A model generated the notes under the pieces. The model saw only the letters and a list, made by a program, of their open reading frames with translations. It was not told where the DNA came from and made no database searches. This document shows, piece after piece, positions 26,899-36,353 of a DNA stretch of 64,000 nt (the first letter of the stretch is position 1; the number at the start of each line of letters is the position of its first letter). The stretch comes from Leeuwenhoekiella aequorea (GTDB taxonomy: Bacteria > Bacteroidota > Bacteroidia > Flavobacteriales > Flavobacteriaceae): NCBI RefSeq assembly GCF_004104375.1, contig NZ_QOVM01000004.1:1-64000 (forward strand), in the 5' to 3' direction. A program made the position numbers and the translations under genes.

Positions 26899-29628
26899 TT
26901 ATTGATTTTTGAAGTTTTTGCGATATGCAGCTGGACTTTCTCCATATTTTGCTTTAAAGGCTGTTGAAAAGTAGCTTGGTGTAGAAAATCCGCTTTGATA
27001 AGCAATTTCAGAGATATTATTATTTGATTTTTCTAATAATTCTTGAGCTTTTGCCAATCTAAAATTATTGATAAAATCATTTACTCCATATCCCAATATT
27101 GCTTTAGTCTTACGGTATAGTTGTACTCGAGAAATACCCATAGACTCTGCTAGATTTTCTACTGAGAAGTCTGCGTTTTCAAAAGAATTTTTTACAATAT
27201 CGTTTATATCAATTAAGAATTTTTGCTCCGGACTTTTTATCTGTAGTGTTGGATTTTCTCTAAAAAGATTATTTGTAAAATAATATCGCAATTTCTCACG
27301 GTTATAGAGCATTGACTTTATAGACTGCATTAAAACATCGTAGCTAAAGGGTTTTGTAATGTATAAGTCTGCTTTAGCATCCAAACCTTTTAAGTAAGAT
27401 TCTTTATCACTATTTGCGGTAAGTAATATGATAGGGATATGGGATGTTGTAAGATTATCTTTTAACGTAGCGCAAATTTCAAAACCATTTTTATCGGGTA
27501 AATTTATATCGCAAATAATTATATCTGGTATTTCTTCGGTAGCTTTCTCGATTGCATTTGTCCCATCAGAAGTATATATCTCAAATTGTTGAGCTAGTTT
27601 CTTAGCTAAAAATTGTAACAAATCTTTGTTGTCCTCAATGACAAGTATTTGATACCGCTCTTTATCACTATTGGCAGAATTTGTAAGTTCTAAATCTTGT
27701 TCAAATAAATCAAAGGATAATGACGAGGTTGTTTCTGTAAAATCACTTATATCTTGCTCTACTGTAATCTGATCTTCATTAAAATGTTTATTTCCTTTAA
27801 ATAGTGTAATTATAAAGGTAGAACCGTGTACAGATTGCACTTCTATTTCTCCTAAGTGTAAATCAACAAACTGCTTACTAAGAAAAAGTCCTATTCCCGA
27901 ACTGTTTTTACGGTTATTAGATCCTTTAAAAAAGGGTTTAAACACACTATCGAGTTCTTTATCTGGAATACCAATACCGCTATCTGAAAATTTTATTTGT
28001 ATACTATTTTGAAGTTCTTTTAACTCAATTGTTATTTTTCCATTATCTGGTGTGAATTTAAAAGCGTTTGATAATAGATTAAAATAAACCTTATCCATAA
28101 GGCTTCGGTCAAAATAGATCTCGAGATCTGTAGCAATAGCAATTAATTTGAATTCAATATTTCGCCGTATGGCTTCCCGTTCAAATTCTTTAAAAATATT
28201 ATTTGAAAAAGTATAAATATTTGTTTTTGAGACCCGAAGATTAAATTTTTGATCTTCTACTTTTCTAAAATCTAATAGATTATTTACAAGTCTAAGTAGT
28301 CTGCGGCTATTATTTTCTATAAGAGAAATCTCAAATGGAATAGGGGAGTTTTTTGTACCAAACATCTCTCTTAATGACTCTAATGATGTTGTGATAAGAG
28401 TAATGGGAGTTTTAAACTCGTGAGATAATCCTGTAAAAAAGTTGACTTTTGCATCATTACTCTCTTTAACTTCTTTAGCTATTTTTTCTATTTGATTGCG
28501 CTGTATGGTTATTTTATCATTGTTAATAAGCAGCTGTCTGTTTTTCTTTCTAATTATAAAAATAGATCGAATACTATATACTGCTAATCCCAGTATCAAT
28601 AGGAGAAAGCAAAATGTTATTTTGAGTAGATTATTTTGATTTGAATATAGTCGTTCTTGTTCCTCAATAGCATCTATTTGGTTTTCAATATCAGCTTGTT
28701 GATTTTTAATTTTCAGCAATTGATGTTTCATAATATCAGCATTAAGCTGATCTATAAGTACAATATCAAGTTCATTATTTTTGGGAACTTGTTCACCATT
28801 TGCGATTCGTAAAGCGAGCTTTATAGCTTCTGCGCCACCAGTAGGGTAAAGTATAGTGGCTTTTAATTTGTTTTCAAGAACCATCTCGATTCCTTGGTCT
28901 GGACCCAGTAATCCATCTACACCCACGATTTTTAAATTATTTGCAATGCCTTTGCGGTCTGCTACACTCCATGCCCATTTGGCTATGAGATCATTAAATG
29001 CAAATACAGAATTAACTTCTTCAAAAGATACAGAATCTAGAAGCTGAGCATACGCACCATCTGTATAAGGCTTAAGTGTGATAACCTCTTTAATATTTTT
29101 AGAACGTTCAGCAACTTGATTAAAACCCAAACTTCTATCTAATGTAGGGGAACTAAAATCATCGGGCATTAACTCTATAACTCTAATAGGCTTTACAGTC
29201 TTTGAAGCAATATAATTTGCAGTGAGTCTTCCGATACTTAGATTATCTGCTCCTAAAAATGCAGTGTATTTATCAGAATTAATTTTTCGGTCAATTAAAA
29301 TTACGGGAATACCAGAATCGTAAGCATTTTCTATTGCAGGTACAATCTCAATAGATTCTAATGGAGAAATAATAATAATATCTACCTTATCATAAACAAA
29401 CTTATTTATTTGAGCAATTTGTTTTTTGACATTACGGTTTGATATTACGATCTCTAAATCTACTTCAGGATGTAAATCTGCTTCAACCTGCATAGAATGA
29501 TTCATTTCTTCGCGCCAGATATCGTCTGAAATGCATTGTGAGAAACCTATATTTATTTTATCAGTATCTTCAGAATTACAAGAAAAAAAAAGACATAAAA
29601 CTACAAGAAAAGAAAACCTTAAAAACAT
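26899..29628 (-). CDS. Hybrid two-component regulator with periplasmic-binding-protein sensor (fructose-type HTCS)
   Basis: 909 residues. The sensor (about 24-300) is a type I periplasmic binding protein of the ribose/fructose class (NIGFSQCISDDIWREEM, PVILIDRKINSDKYTAFLGADN, KIVGVDGLLG). A coiled linker leads to a membrane helix (about 335-357), then HisKA with His403 in LSHEFKTPITLI, HATPase (NLLSNAFKFTPDNG, GIGLFLSKQF), receiver with Asp707 in IIICDINLPD and Lys759, and an AraC domain (about 800-905). This domain order is that of the Bacteroides fructan HTCS that binds fructose directly, which fits the neighbouring GH32 operon. Oddity: the N-terminal hydrophobic stretch ends in LFFSC, a lipobox-like site at Cys17. 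Confidence 0.93.
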   Translation of the reverse strand: MFLRFSFLVVLCLFFSCNSEDTDKINIGFSQCISDDIWREEMNHSMQVEADLHPEVDLEIVISNRNVKKQIAQINKFVYDKVDIIIISPLESIEIVPAIENAYDSGIPVILIDRKINSDKYTAFLGADNLSIGRLTANYIASKTVKPIRVIELMPDDFSSPTLDRSLGFNQVAERSKNIKEVITLKPYTDGAYAQLLDSVSFEEVNSVFAFNDLIAKWAWSVADRKGIANNLKIVGVDGLLGPDQGIEMVLENKLKATILYPTGGAEAIKLALRIANGEQVPKNNELDIVLIDQLNADIMKHQLLKIKNQQADIENQIDAIEEQERLYSNQNNLLKITFCFLLLILGLAVYSIRSIFIIRKKNRQLLINNDKITIQRNQIEKIAKEVKESNDAKVNFFTGLSHEFKTPITLITTSLESLREMFGTKNSPIPFEISLIENNSRRLLRLVNNLLDFRKVEDQKFNLRVSKTNIYTFSNNIFKEFEREAIRRNIEFKLIAIATDLEIYFDRSLMDKVYFNLLSNAFKFTPDNGKITIELKELQNSIQIKFSDSGIGIPDKELDSVFKPFFKGSNNRKNSSGIGLFLSKQFVDLHLGEIEVQSVHGSTFIITLFKGNKHFNEDQITVEQDISDFTETTSSLSFDLFEQDLELTNSANSDKERYQILVIEDNKDLLQFLAKKLAQQFEIYTSDGTNAIEKATEEIPDIIICDINLPDKNGFEICATLKDNLTTSHIPIILLTANSDKESYLKGLDAKADLYITKPFSYDVLMQSIKSMLYNREKLRYYFTNNLFRENPTLQIKSPEQKFLIDINDIVKNSFENADFSVENLAESMGISRVQLYRKTKAILGYGVNDFINNFRLAKAQELLEKSNNNISEIAYQSGFSTPSYFSTAFKAKYGESPAAYRKNFKNQ

Positions 29629-29894
29629 ATATTCATTCTATGAGATATTAATAAATATAGCCTTTTGATTTTGTTTAGAGTGCTTTTAGACTTAAATTCA
29701 GAATAAATTAATAAATCACAATTCCAATAATAAAACTCTAAACTGTGTATACAAATTAGTTCAAAATATGGAGTTGCGTTAATTCGGTAAGATATTAACA
29801 AGCATTAGCAACAAACCATAAAACTGATAATCTCGAATTAGTTTTAGTTATTTGAGATTACAAAAATTTCTCAATAAGTGTTTGACTTGTTTGC

Positions 29895-29978
29895 TATAGA
29901 AATTCTGTAAAACCAATTAAAAGAAGCCCTAGGAGATTATTATCTTTATTTTAATAACCTTCAGAATTAAAGCATACG
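29895..29978 (+). repeat. Dispersed repeat, copy 2 of 2 (flanks the fructan PUL)
   Basis: The 84 bp partner of 12607-12691, same orientation, roughly 93 percent identical by eye. The right end runs into a hairpin at about 29969-29989 (AAG and TACGG paired with CCGTA and CTT, with a two-base bulge and an 8-base loop). The arms differ from those of copy 1 while pairing is kept, which suggests that the folded form matters. It is about 270 bp upstream of the HTCS start. Confidence 0.85.
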
Positions 29979-30231
29979 GTAATCCTGCCGTACTTCAAAT
30001 AAGCCCACATCAAAGTATAACCCATTCTTCCGTATATAAGATCCGGTTTATCTTTTCGAAATTAAAGACCAACTATCGTTTTAACTAAATAGTATTTAAC
30101 TATTACTACGACACCGATTGGCGGTATTTCCGTTTAACTTTGATTTTATAATATTCGTCTAATTCGATGCACCGTTTATTTTCTAAAAGGTATATGAACA
30201 CCAAGAATCTATAAATCTAATACCAGAAAAA

Positions 30232-30342
30232 ATGGAAATAGCAAGTTCATTTAATTCATATAAAAAAGCATTCAGAGTAACTGTTTGCCTTAGTACGTTG
30301 CTTTATTCACCATACCTTCTAATCACCTTTAAAATTAATTAA
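30232..30342 (+). CDS. Possible 36-residue peptide before the esterase gene
   Basis: An ATG at 30232 opens 36 codons ending in TAA at 30340-30342, 8 bp before the esterase start. The peptide has a short polar N-terminus and a hydrophobic C-terminal half (VCLSTLLYSPYLLITF), so it could be a single-helix membrane peptide or a leader. No family likeness is known to me and the frame may be chance in AT-rich DNA. Confidence 0.2.
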   Translation: MEIASSFNSYKKAFRVTVCLSTLLYSPYLLITFKIN

Positions 30343-30350
30343 TCCACATT

Positions 30351-30842
30351 ATGACCATACTCTACCTCCACGGACTCGAAAGCAAACTCAGTGCTGCTAA
30401 AAAAGCGATTCTTGAACAGTACGCAACTGTTATAGCGCCAGATTTAGACTATAAAAACAATCCTGATGCGGTACAACAGATCTACCTAAATTATAAATCT
30501 GAGACTATAGATTATATTATGGGAAGTAGTATGGGCGGTTTTGCAGCATATCATTTGGGGCTCGCATTTAATAAGCCGGTATTACTGTTTAATCCGGTTT
30601 TAGTAAAACGTTCGGTTTCTCATAATATCCCAAAATTTGAAGCTGCAAGTTCTGGATTTGGCCAAGTGGTTTTAGGTGGTAAAGATACTGTTGTGGACCC
30701 AAGTGATACGCTAATTTTTTTAGGAAACCAACTTAAACGCGGTTTTGATTACCATATACATCTGCGGGCCGAAATGAGTCATCGTACCCCGCTGGATGTG
30801 TTTAAAGAGGAAGTGGGGATGTTTTTTTTGTATAATTATTAA
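30351..30842 (+). CDS. YqiA/UPF0227-like alpha/beta-hydrolase
   Basis: 163 residues, cytoplasmic. It opens with the YqiA pattern MTILYLHGLES, has the nucleophile elbow GSSMGG with Ser60, and a late histidine in MSHRTP; the acidic residue is probably in GGKDTVVDP. YqiA-type proteins are small esterases with short-acyl activity in vitro and an unknown natural substrate. Length is normal. It is the only gene of the region read on the plus strand, and its 3' end overlaps the last gene of the restriction operon by 4 bp, tail to tail. It is probably resident chromosomal sequence next to the defence island. Confidence 0.8.
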   Translation: MTILYLHGLESKLSAAKKAILEQYATVIAPDLDYKNNPDAVQQIYLNYKSETIDYIMGSSMGGFAAYHLGLAFNKPVLLFNPVLVKRSVSHNIPKFEAASSGFGQVVLGGKDTVVDPSDTLIFLGNQLKRGFDYHIHLRAEMSHRTPLDVFKEEVGMFFLYNY

Positions 30843-31396
30843 AGAACTTTAAAGCCTAGTTTCTTAACTAGATCAGGATAATTATTCATTAAAAATTCTT
30901 GAGTCTTTGTTAGACTATTATTTCTGTAAAGTCTATTAAATAGTAAAATATCAAAAATTGAACTTTCTAAAAACAGAACTTTTTTGCTGTAGCCACAGAC
31001 TCCCTTAGCATTTGTTAATTTTTTAAAGTACTCAATATCTGTCATCCTCTTTAAAATGCCGCAACTGCTGAAGTGAACAATCTTGTCTGTAAATAAATTT
31101 TCACATTGTCCTGCAAGATCTCTTATTGAAATGCTTTCTGAATCAGACAAAAGAATTTCACCTTTATCACCGTGTGTACCTATTACAATTGTACCGTACT
31201 TTTTATAACTCGCAGTACTAGACACTTCCAAATATTGGATTAACGACTCTACAGTATTTGTTTTTCTGAAAATTGACTCCACATTACAAACCTCTTTTAA
31301 TAAGGTCAATGTAGACTTAATAGTTAATTCCTTATTGAGTTTAGTTTCCCACTCTCCTTCTATCGCAAAAATATGATTATCAGGCTTCATTAGCAT
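30839..31396 (-). CDS. DUF6642-like protein with CHAT/caspase-like His-Cys dyad
   Basis: 185 residues, no signal or membrane segment. Two motifs stand out in the order of CHAT and caspase-type cysteine proteases: a strand ending in His (YGTIVIGTHGDKGE, His75) and, 37 residues later, a strand ending in Cys (KIVHFSSCGIL, Cys112). The opening FAIEGEW and the VCGYSKKVLFLESS block are, as far as I recall, typical of DUF6642, a small family of unassigned function. The ATG directly abuts the hsdR stop (TAA then ATG), so translation is coupled and this is the last gene of the type I restriction operon. A protease that cuts a partner or host protein after hsdR action is an attractive idea, but family and fold are judged by eye only. 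Confidence 0.6.
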   Translation of the reverse strand: MLMKPDNHIFAIEGEWETKLNKELTIKSTLTLLKEVCNVESIFRKTNTVESLIQYLEVSSTASYKKYGTIVIGTHGDKGEILLSDSESISIRDLAGQCENLFTDKIVHFSSCGILKRMTDIEYFKKLTNAKGVCGYSKKVLFLESSIFDILLFNRLYRNNSLTKTQEFLMNNYPDLVKKLGFKVL

Positions 31397-34300
31397 TTAA
31401 AGATTAGGTTGACTGTGATCTATAATTCGCTTCATCGTATCAAATATTCCTTGATAAAAAGATTCATCTTTAGCCGTTAAACGATACAATTCCATATCCT
31501 GTTTGCGCTGTTTATTTAAAACATCCTTAAACATTCTATGAAGTGCAAGTTCCTTGTTTTGGGTATCTGGGTTATTTAGATATTTTAATTCATAATCAGG
31601 ATGAGCTTCTATACTTTTGGATAGCGTTAAAAGTTTGATTCTTTGTTCATCTGGAGTACTATCCCACCCTTGAAACCAGCGTTCATTAAATGATTTAATA
31701 ATCTCATTCAACTCGTCTGTCTCTTCGGTACTGCCGTGAGCTCCCCTTGGAGTTGCTTTTTGAGGATCTAACTCAGATTCCCCGTCATCTAAAACAATAG
31801 CCTCATTCACTTTTGTGCGCTCCAGACCGTAGGTAGAAAGATCAACAGATTCTAGCAACTCATCTATTGCCTCGCCATCTGGATCTTTTACGATTAGTTT
31901 TGGTATTAAAAACTTAAGAAACCAAAACAATTTTTCCCAGACTAGCATTTCGTATGGCATTATAGCTGCCATCTGACCGTAAATTTTTACGAATTGTTTC
32001 GCTTTAATTTTAAAATCGGCTTTGGCTCCATCTTCAAGGTCAAGTTCTACATTGAAGCGGTTTGCAGCAGTATCTATTATGGGACTCAGTTGTTGAGCGT
32101 CTACCTTATCAAAATACTTTTCAACAAAATCTTCTACCTCAGCCCATTCATAAACGCCCACTTCATCCAATGCATCTTTCAACTCATGGAGTACATTCAC
32201 ATCTGTAGCTTTGCTTAATGTTGTAGATGTGTAGAAAGGCTCAAAAGATTCCTGTATATCATCAACCTTATTGAAAAAATCGAGTACAAACAAGTCTTCT
32301 GTTTTTTTACCGTATTTAAATGCCGAACGATTAAGACGACTTAGTGCCTGTACCGCAAGTACGCCTTGTAGTTTTTTATCTACATACATCGTAGCCAGTT
32401 TAGGTTGATCAAAACCGGTAAGGTATTTATTGGCTACAACCAGCATTCTATAGGCATCGGTATCAAATTGATCTTTGGTTTCAGAATCTGCAAAACCGTT
32501 GAGATCAGCTTCTGTATATTCAATGCCATCTACTTTCTTTTTACCAGAAAATGCCACGATAATTTGAAAAGGATTTCCTTTACTTTCCAGATAGGTGTTA
32601 ATCGCCTGATAATACCGTATAGCCGATTCTATACTTTGAGTAACGACTATTGATTTTGCCTTCCCCTTCAGCTTCTTTGTATTGACCACTTTTGTTATAA
32701 AGTGCTCCATCATCAGTTCTGCTTTAGTCGCTATGGTACGCTTATCCTTTTCTACAAAGGCTCTAAGCTTCTTCTGCGCTTTTGCCGTATCAAACAACGG
32801 ATTGTCTTCAATAGATTTTTCAATCTCGTAATAACTCTTATAGGTGGTGTAATTAGCCAGTACATCAAGAATAAAACCTTCTTCAATGGCCTGCTTCATC
32901 GAGTACAGGTGAAACGGTTTAAACCTACCGTCTTCCTGTTTAGTGCCAAAACGTTCTAAAGTTGCATTTTTAGGAGTTGCGGTAAAAGCAAAATATGAGG
33001 CGTTGCCTTTCATCTTACGTGCTTTCATCGCTTTTAAGATTTTGTCCTGCCCGTCTTCTTCATCCTCGTCAGTTTCTGCCATTCCCATCGCCTGATTCAT
33101 CTTACCGGCGGTAGTACCTCCCTGCGAACTGTGTGCTTCATCAATAATCACTGCAAACCTGCGGTCACTAAGATCTGAAATCCCATCTATAATAAACGGA
33201 AATTTCTGAATCGTGGTAATTATAATCTTTTTACCCTGCTCTAGACTGTCTTTTAATTCCTGCGAAGAACGCGCAGGAGCCAGAATATTCTTTACTTCGG
33301 AAAACTCGCGGATGTTATCGCGTAACTGCTTATCGAGAATACGGCGGTCTGTGACCACAATTACCGAATCAAAGAGCGGATGCTCCAGACTTTTTGCTCC
33401 GGGTACTGCTGCTGTTGCAGGATAGGTTTCTATAAGCTGATAGGCAGCCCAGGTAATCGAATTGGATTTACCGGAACCTGCCGAGTGTTGTATTAAATAG
33501 GTCTGACCAACTCCTTTATGAGATACGTCATCAATTAATTTACGCACGACATCCAACTGATGATACCTCGGGAAAAATAAAGTACGTGTTGCCAGCTTGT
33601 CTGTAGATTTACCATCAAAACGCACAAAATGCTGAATGATATTGACCAGACTTTTAGGCTGAAAAACTTCTTCCCACAAATAAGCGGTTTTATGCCCAAA
33701 CGGATTCACGGGATTCCCTTTACCGCTATTGTTACCTTTATTAAACGGAAGGAAAAAAGTACTTGCCCCGGTAAGTTTGGTGGTCATAAATACTTCATCA
33801 GTATCTACTGCAAAATGCACGAGACAACGCCCAAAGTTTAATAAAGGTTGTCTAAAGTCTCTGTCGTATTTGTATTGTTTGACCCCGTGGGTAGCGGCAT
33901 TCTGTCCCGTCCAGTGATTTTTAAGTTCTAAGGTGGCAATAGGTACCCCATTTGTAAAAACCACCATATCAATCTCTTCTCTAAGATTTTCTGGATTGTA
34001 GCGTACCTGACGGGAAATGCTAAACCGGTTTTTATTAAAATTATCTTGTATGGTCTTGCTACTACTGGCTAGTGGTAACTGATATAACAGCGTAAGATGT
34101 GCATCTTCTACCTCAAGCCCTTTGCGCATAAGACGTAATAAACCGTATTTTTTCACCATACGGTCGTAACGCTCCAAAATTTTAAGCTGCCAGTCTGAGG
34201 AGCGTTTTAGTTTATCGAGTTCGTCTTGCTGCGTGTTCTCGAGAAACTCCCAAAAAAAGTGCTTATCTAGTGCATAACGTGCATCAAAATCTGTTGCATC

Positions 34301-34447
34301 GCCAATAACAAAAGTTCCCGGAGTATGATAGCCCGCCTGCGCCTCCCGAACACTGGTGCCGTCTTCTTTTAAACGCTCTAGTGTTGTGCCGGTAAGCGTT
34401 TGTTCTATCGCTGCCTCAAGGGCTTGTTCATTGGTTTGGCTAGGCAT
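31397..34447 (-). CDS. hsdR: Type I restriction enzyme R subunit
   Basis: Endonuclease and DNA-translocase subunit. Start: the frame is open to a TTG at 34462, but ATG 34447 (MPSQTNEQALE) is preferred, 1016 residues. An N-terminal PD-(D/E)xK nuclease is visible (EEIDMVV with Asp160, then LELKN with Glu174 and Lys176), then the SF2 motor with Walker A HSAGSGKS (321-328), DEAH in VIIDEAHSSQGG, motif III in FAFTATP, and VVANKYLTGFDQP and ALSRLNR in the second RecA domain, then a helical C-terminus for docking to the methylase. It overlaps the DUF262/DUF1524 gene by 8 bp. Unlike compact hsdRMS operons, it is separated from hsdM and hsdS by three accessory genes. Confidence 0.95.
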   Translation of the reverse strand: MPSQTNEQALEAAIEQTLTGTTLERLKEDGTSVREAQAGYHTPGTFVIGDATDFDARYALDKHFFWEFLENTQQDELDKLKRSSDWQLKILERYDRMVKKYGLLRLMRKGLEVEDAHLTLLYQLPLASSSKTIQDNFNKNRFSISRQVRYNPENLREEIDMVVFTNGVPIATLELKNHWTGQNAATHGVKQYKYDRDFRQPLLNFGRCLVHFAVDTDEVFMTTKLTGASTFFLPFNKGNNSGKGNPVNPFGHKTAYLWEEVFQPKSLVNIIQHFVRFDGKSTDKLATRTLFFPRYHQLDVVRKLIDDVSHKGVGQTYLIQHSAGSGKSNSITWAAYQLIETYPATAAVPGAKSLEHPLFDSVIVVTDRRILDKQLRDNIREFSEVKNILAPARSSQELKDSLEQGKKIIITTIQKFPFIIDGISDLSDRRFAVIIDEAHSSQGGTTAGKMNQAMGMAETDEDEEDGQDKILKAMKARKMKGNASYFAFTATPKNATLERFGTKQEDGRFKPFHLYSMKQAIEEGFILDVLANYTTYKSYYEIEKSIEDNPLFDTAKAQKKLRAFVEKDKRTIATKAELMMEHFITKVVNTKKLKGKAKSIVVTQSIESAIRYYQAINTYLESKGNPFQIIVAFSGKKKVDGIEYTEADLNGFADSETKDQFDTDAYRMLVVANKYLTGFDQPKLATMYVDKKLQGVLAVQALSRLNRSAFKYGKKTEDLFVLDFFNKVDDIQESFEPFYTSTTLSKATDVNVLHELKDALDEVGVYEWAEVEDFVEKYFDKVDAQQLSPIIDTAANRFNVELDLEDGAKADFKIKAKQFVKIYGQMAAIMPYEMLVWEKLFWFLKFLIPKLIVKDPDGEAIDELLESVDLSTYGLERTKVNEAIVLDDGESELDPQKATPRGAHGSTEETDELNEIIKSFNERWFQGWDSTPDEQRIKLLTLSKSIEAHPDYELKYLNNPDTQNKELALHRMFKDVLNKQRKQDMELYRLTAKDESFYQGIFDTMKRIIDHSQPNL

Positions 34448-36353
34448 AATCAAAGTTTTCAAGTTTAGATTTCATTAAGAGAGTATGGCTTCTAATTTCA
34501 GTTTCCCCCCAATCATCCAAATCATCCATCATCATTTGTTGCTTCAAGCTATCGGCACCTACTTTTGTGTAATAGCCTTTTTTTGCTGAAGGTAAATGAT
34601 TACTCAGCCTTGAATTTTTGCTACTACTTATCAAACATAAATTACCAAACAAATCATAGATTGATTTATCTATTTTATGTTCTTTAGAAATTGGATTTTG
34701 AGGATAATAATGCTCAACGGAACTTCTAAACGTAAATTCAAAAGATGATGAACCGTTTACATTCTCTTTCCACAAAATATAGTCTAAATAATTGAAAACA
34801 AAATTCTCAACATCTGTTCCCTTATCTAATATTCTTAACTCATACGTACTATTTAACTTATTTTGAGAAATAGCTTTATTTTCATATATCATTTTGAAAT
34901 AATCCAAGGGATCGCCTTGGGCTATATACCGGTCAAATAAGTAAGCCTGTGCTAAGTTCTGCAAATATGTTTTGTACTCCTGTACAGTAAAGTCATTATT
35001 GTAAAACAAATAAAATAAACAGGCATTTAACCAATGTTTATAGACCAATGTTGGAGTTGAAACGTGAAACATAGCTAAGAGCATAATCAAATCCTTATTT
35101 AAAAGCTCATCATCAAAACTATTAACGTAACTCACTTTGTTACCTGAATACCACTTAAGCTTCTTTAAACTCCATTGATCCCTTTCTCTGATGAATTCTC
35201 TTTTGATTACAAACTGATCAAATAAGTGTTTAGCCTTAAGCAAATTGAACCCAAAGTCTTTAACAAATTGAATTTGATTTTCTATATCATCTCCCTTTAA
35301 ATAAGTATTGAAAACATCTATTAATCTTTTATCGTCTAATGGGATATCTGTTTTTGTTTGTATTCGCAAAACATGAAGCAAAAAATTAGAAAAGCTAATA
35401 ACAGAATTGAAACGCTCTGGAGCATCATCGTTTTCATCTGTATTATGCTCAAATATTCCTTTAAAACCAATGATTTCTTGAAGAGGAAGGCAGTTATTGC
35501 CCATGTCGTTAGAATTTGCACTCAGGCATTCAGCTAACTCTTGTAAAGATTTAATTTTTAAAGTGTTCCAATCTCCTTTTTCAAAAATACTATCTCGCTG
35601 AGAGGTCGTGAAACCATATTGTAAATAACGTTCCATATCAGAACAAGCTTCCCACACTTTGTCAAAGGCATTTAAAAGGTTTTTCTCATTCTTTAGACGC
35701 TCAAGCATATTAGCTTTGAGTACTTCGTGCTTTTCAAGTTGTTCGCCGCGATTATTCATTATTTCAAAATAATGATTTAAGTCTGTATTTTCAGGAACCG
35801 CAACTCGTACCAAACGAACATTTTTAGTAAAATAGCTATAAAACTTTTCTATCTTATCTGAGCTATCCAGAAATCTACGAAGTACCTTCTCTGCATCAAA
35901 ATACCGCTGTTTTATATTTGTATTGTAGTCTTTGTTTGCTATAAAGGAAACTTGATCACCTTGATGATTACTTATTACCATCAAAGTTTCCGTAGATTTC
36001 TTGCGACTATCAAAACTAAGATTTAACTTATATTTTATCTTGTCTTCAATGGCTTTGTAAAATATACGGTGAATTGCATTTAGTAAAATATTTAAGGTTG
36101 TGAGACGTTGTTGACCATCAATAGTTTCATAAATAATTTCGCCATCCAAGTGCCGCTCGTAAACTACTAAAGTACCTATGTAATAACTTGTTCTAGATTT
36201 ATCTTCATCAAAGGCGTAATCAGAAATATCTTGAATTAATTGCGTTATCTCTCCTAATCCCCAAGTATAATTCCTTTGGTAAATTGGTATAACATAAGTA
36301 TCGTTATTTTCAAATAAAGACTGTATAGAAAAGGATGGTATTTCTTTATGCAT
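34440..36353 (-). CDS. DUF262-DUF1524 protein (GmrSD-like nuclease)
   Basis: 637 residues. N-terminal DUF262 domain with YQRNYTW (25-31) and the DGQQR signature (79-83, ETIDGQQRLTTL), which in GmrS-like and DndB-like proteins forms a ParB-type NTPase or nucleotide-binding pocket. The C-terminus holds a DUF1524 His-Me finger nuclease: EHYYPQN with His548, then FGNLCLISSSKNSRLSN. This is the two-domain layout of GmrSD-type enzymes, which cut modified phage DNA. It overlaps the preceding DUF262 gene by 8 bp and hsdR by 8 bp, so expression is tightly linked to the restriction operon. Function in a type I locus is reported for rlo-type genes but not settled. Confidence 0.85.
   Translation of the reverse strand: MHKEIPSFSIQSLFENNDTYVIPIYQRNYTWGLGEITQLIQDISDYAFDEDKSRTSYYIGTLVVYERHLDGEIIYETIDGQQRLTTLNILLNAIHRIFYKAIEDKIKYKLNLSFDSRKKSTETLMVISNHQGDQVSFIANKDYNTNIKQRYFDAEKVLRRFLDSSDKIEKFYSYFTKNVRLVRVAVPENTDLNHYFEIMNNRGEQLEKHEVLKANMLERLKNEKNLLNAFDKVWEACSDMERYLQYGFTTSQRDSIFEKGDWNTLKIKSLQELAECLSANSNDMGNNCLPLQEIIGFKGIFEHNTDENDDAPERFNSVISFSNFLLHVLRIQTKTDIPLDDKRLIDVFNTYLKGDDIENQIQFVKDFGFNLLKAKHLFDQFVIKREFIRERDQWSLKKLKWYSGNKVSYVNSFDDELLNKDLIMLLAMFHVSTPTLVYKHWLNACLFYLFYNNDFTVQEYKTYLQNLAQAYLFDRYIAQGDPLDYFKMIYENKAISQNKLNSTYELRILDKGTDVENFVFNYLDYILWKENVNGSSSFEFTFRSSVEHYYPQNPISKEHKIDKSIYDLFGNLCLISSSKNSRLSNHLPSAKKGYYTKVGADSLKQQMMMDDLDDWGETEIRSHTLLMKSKLENFDYA

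Larger units (their letters stand above)
29629..30350. other. Intergenic region upstream of the fructan HTCS
   Basis: About 720 bp between two divergent genes. It contains the second copy of the dispersed repeat (29895-29978), a hairpin after it, the HTCS promoter region and a possible 36-codon frame just before the esterase gene (30232-30342). The remainder is AT-rich and broken by stops; no RNA gene was recognised. Confidence 0.65.

Noticed and set aside
29619-29801. 60-codon minus-strand frame upstream of the fructan HTCS
   Set aside because: It overlaps the HTCS start, has no ribosome site or family likeness, and lies in its promoter region.
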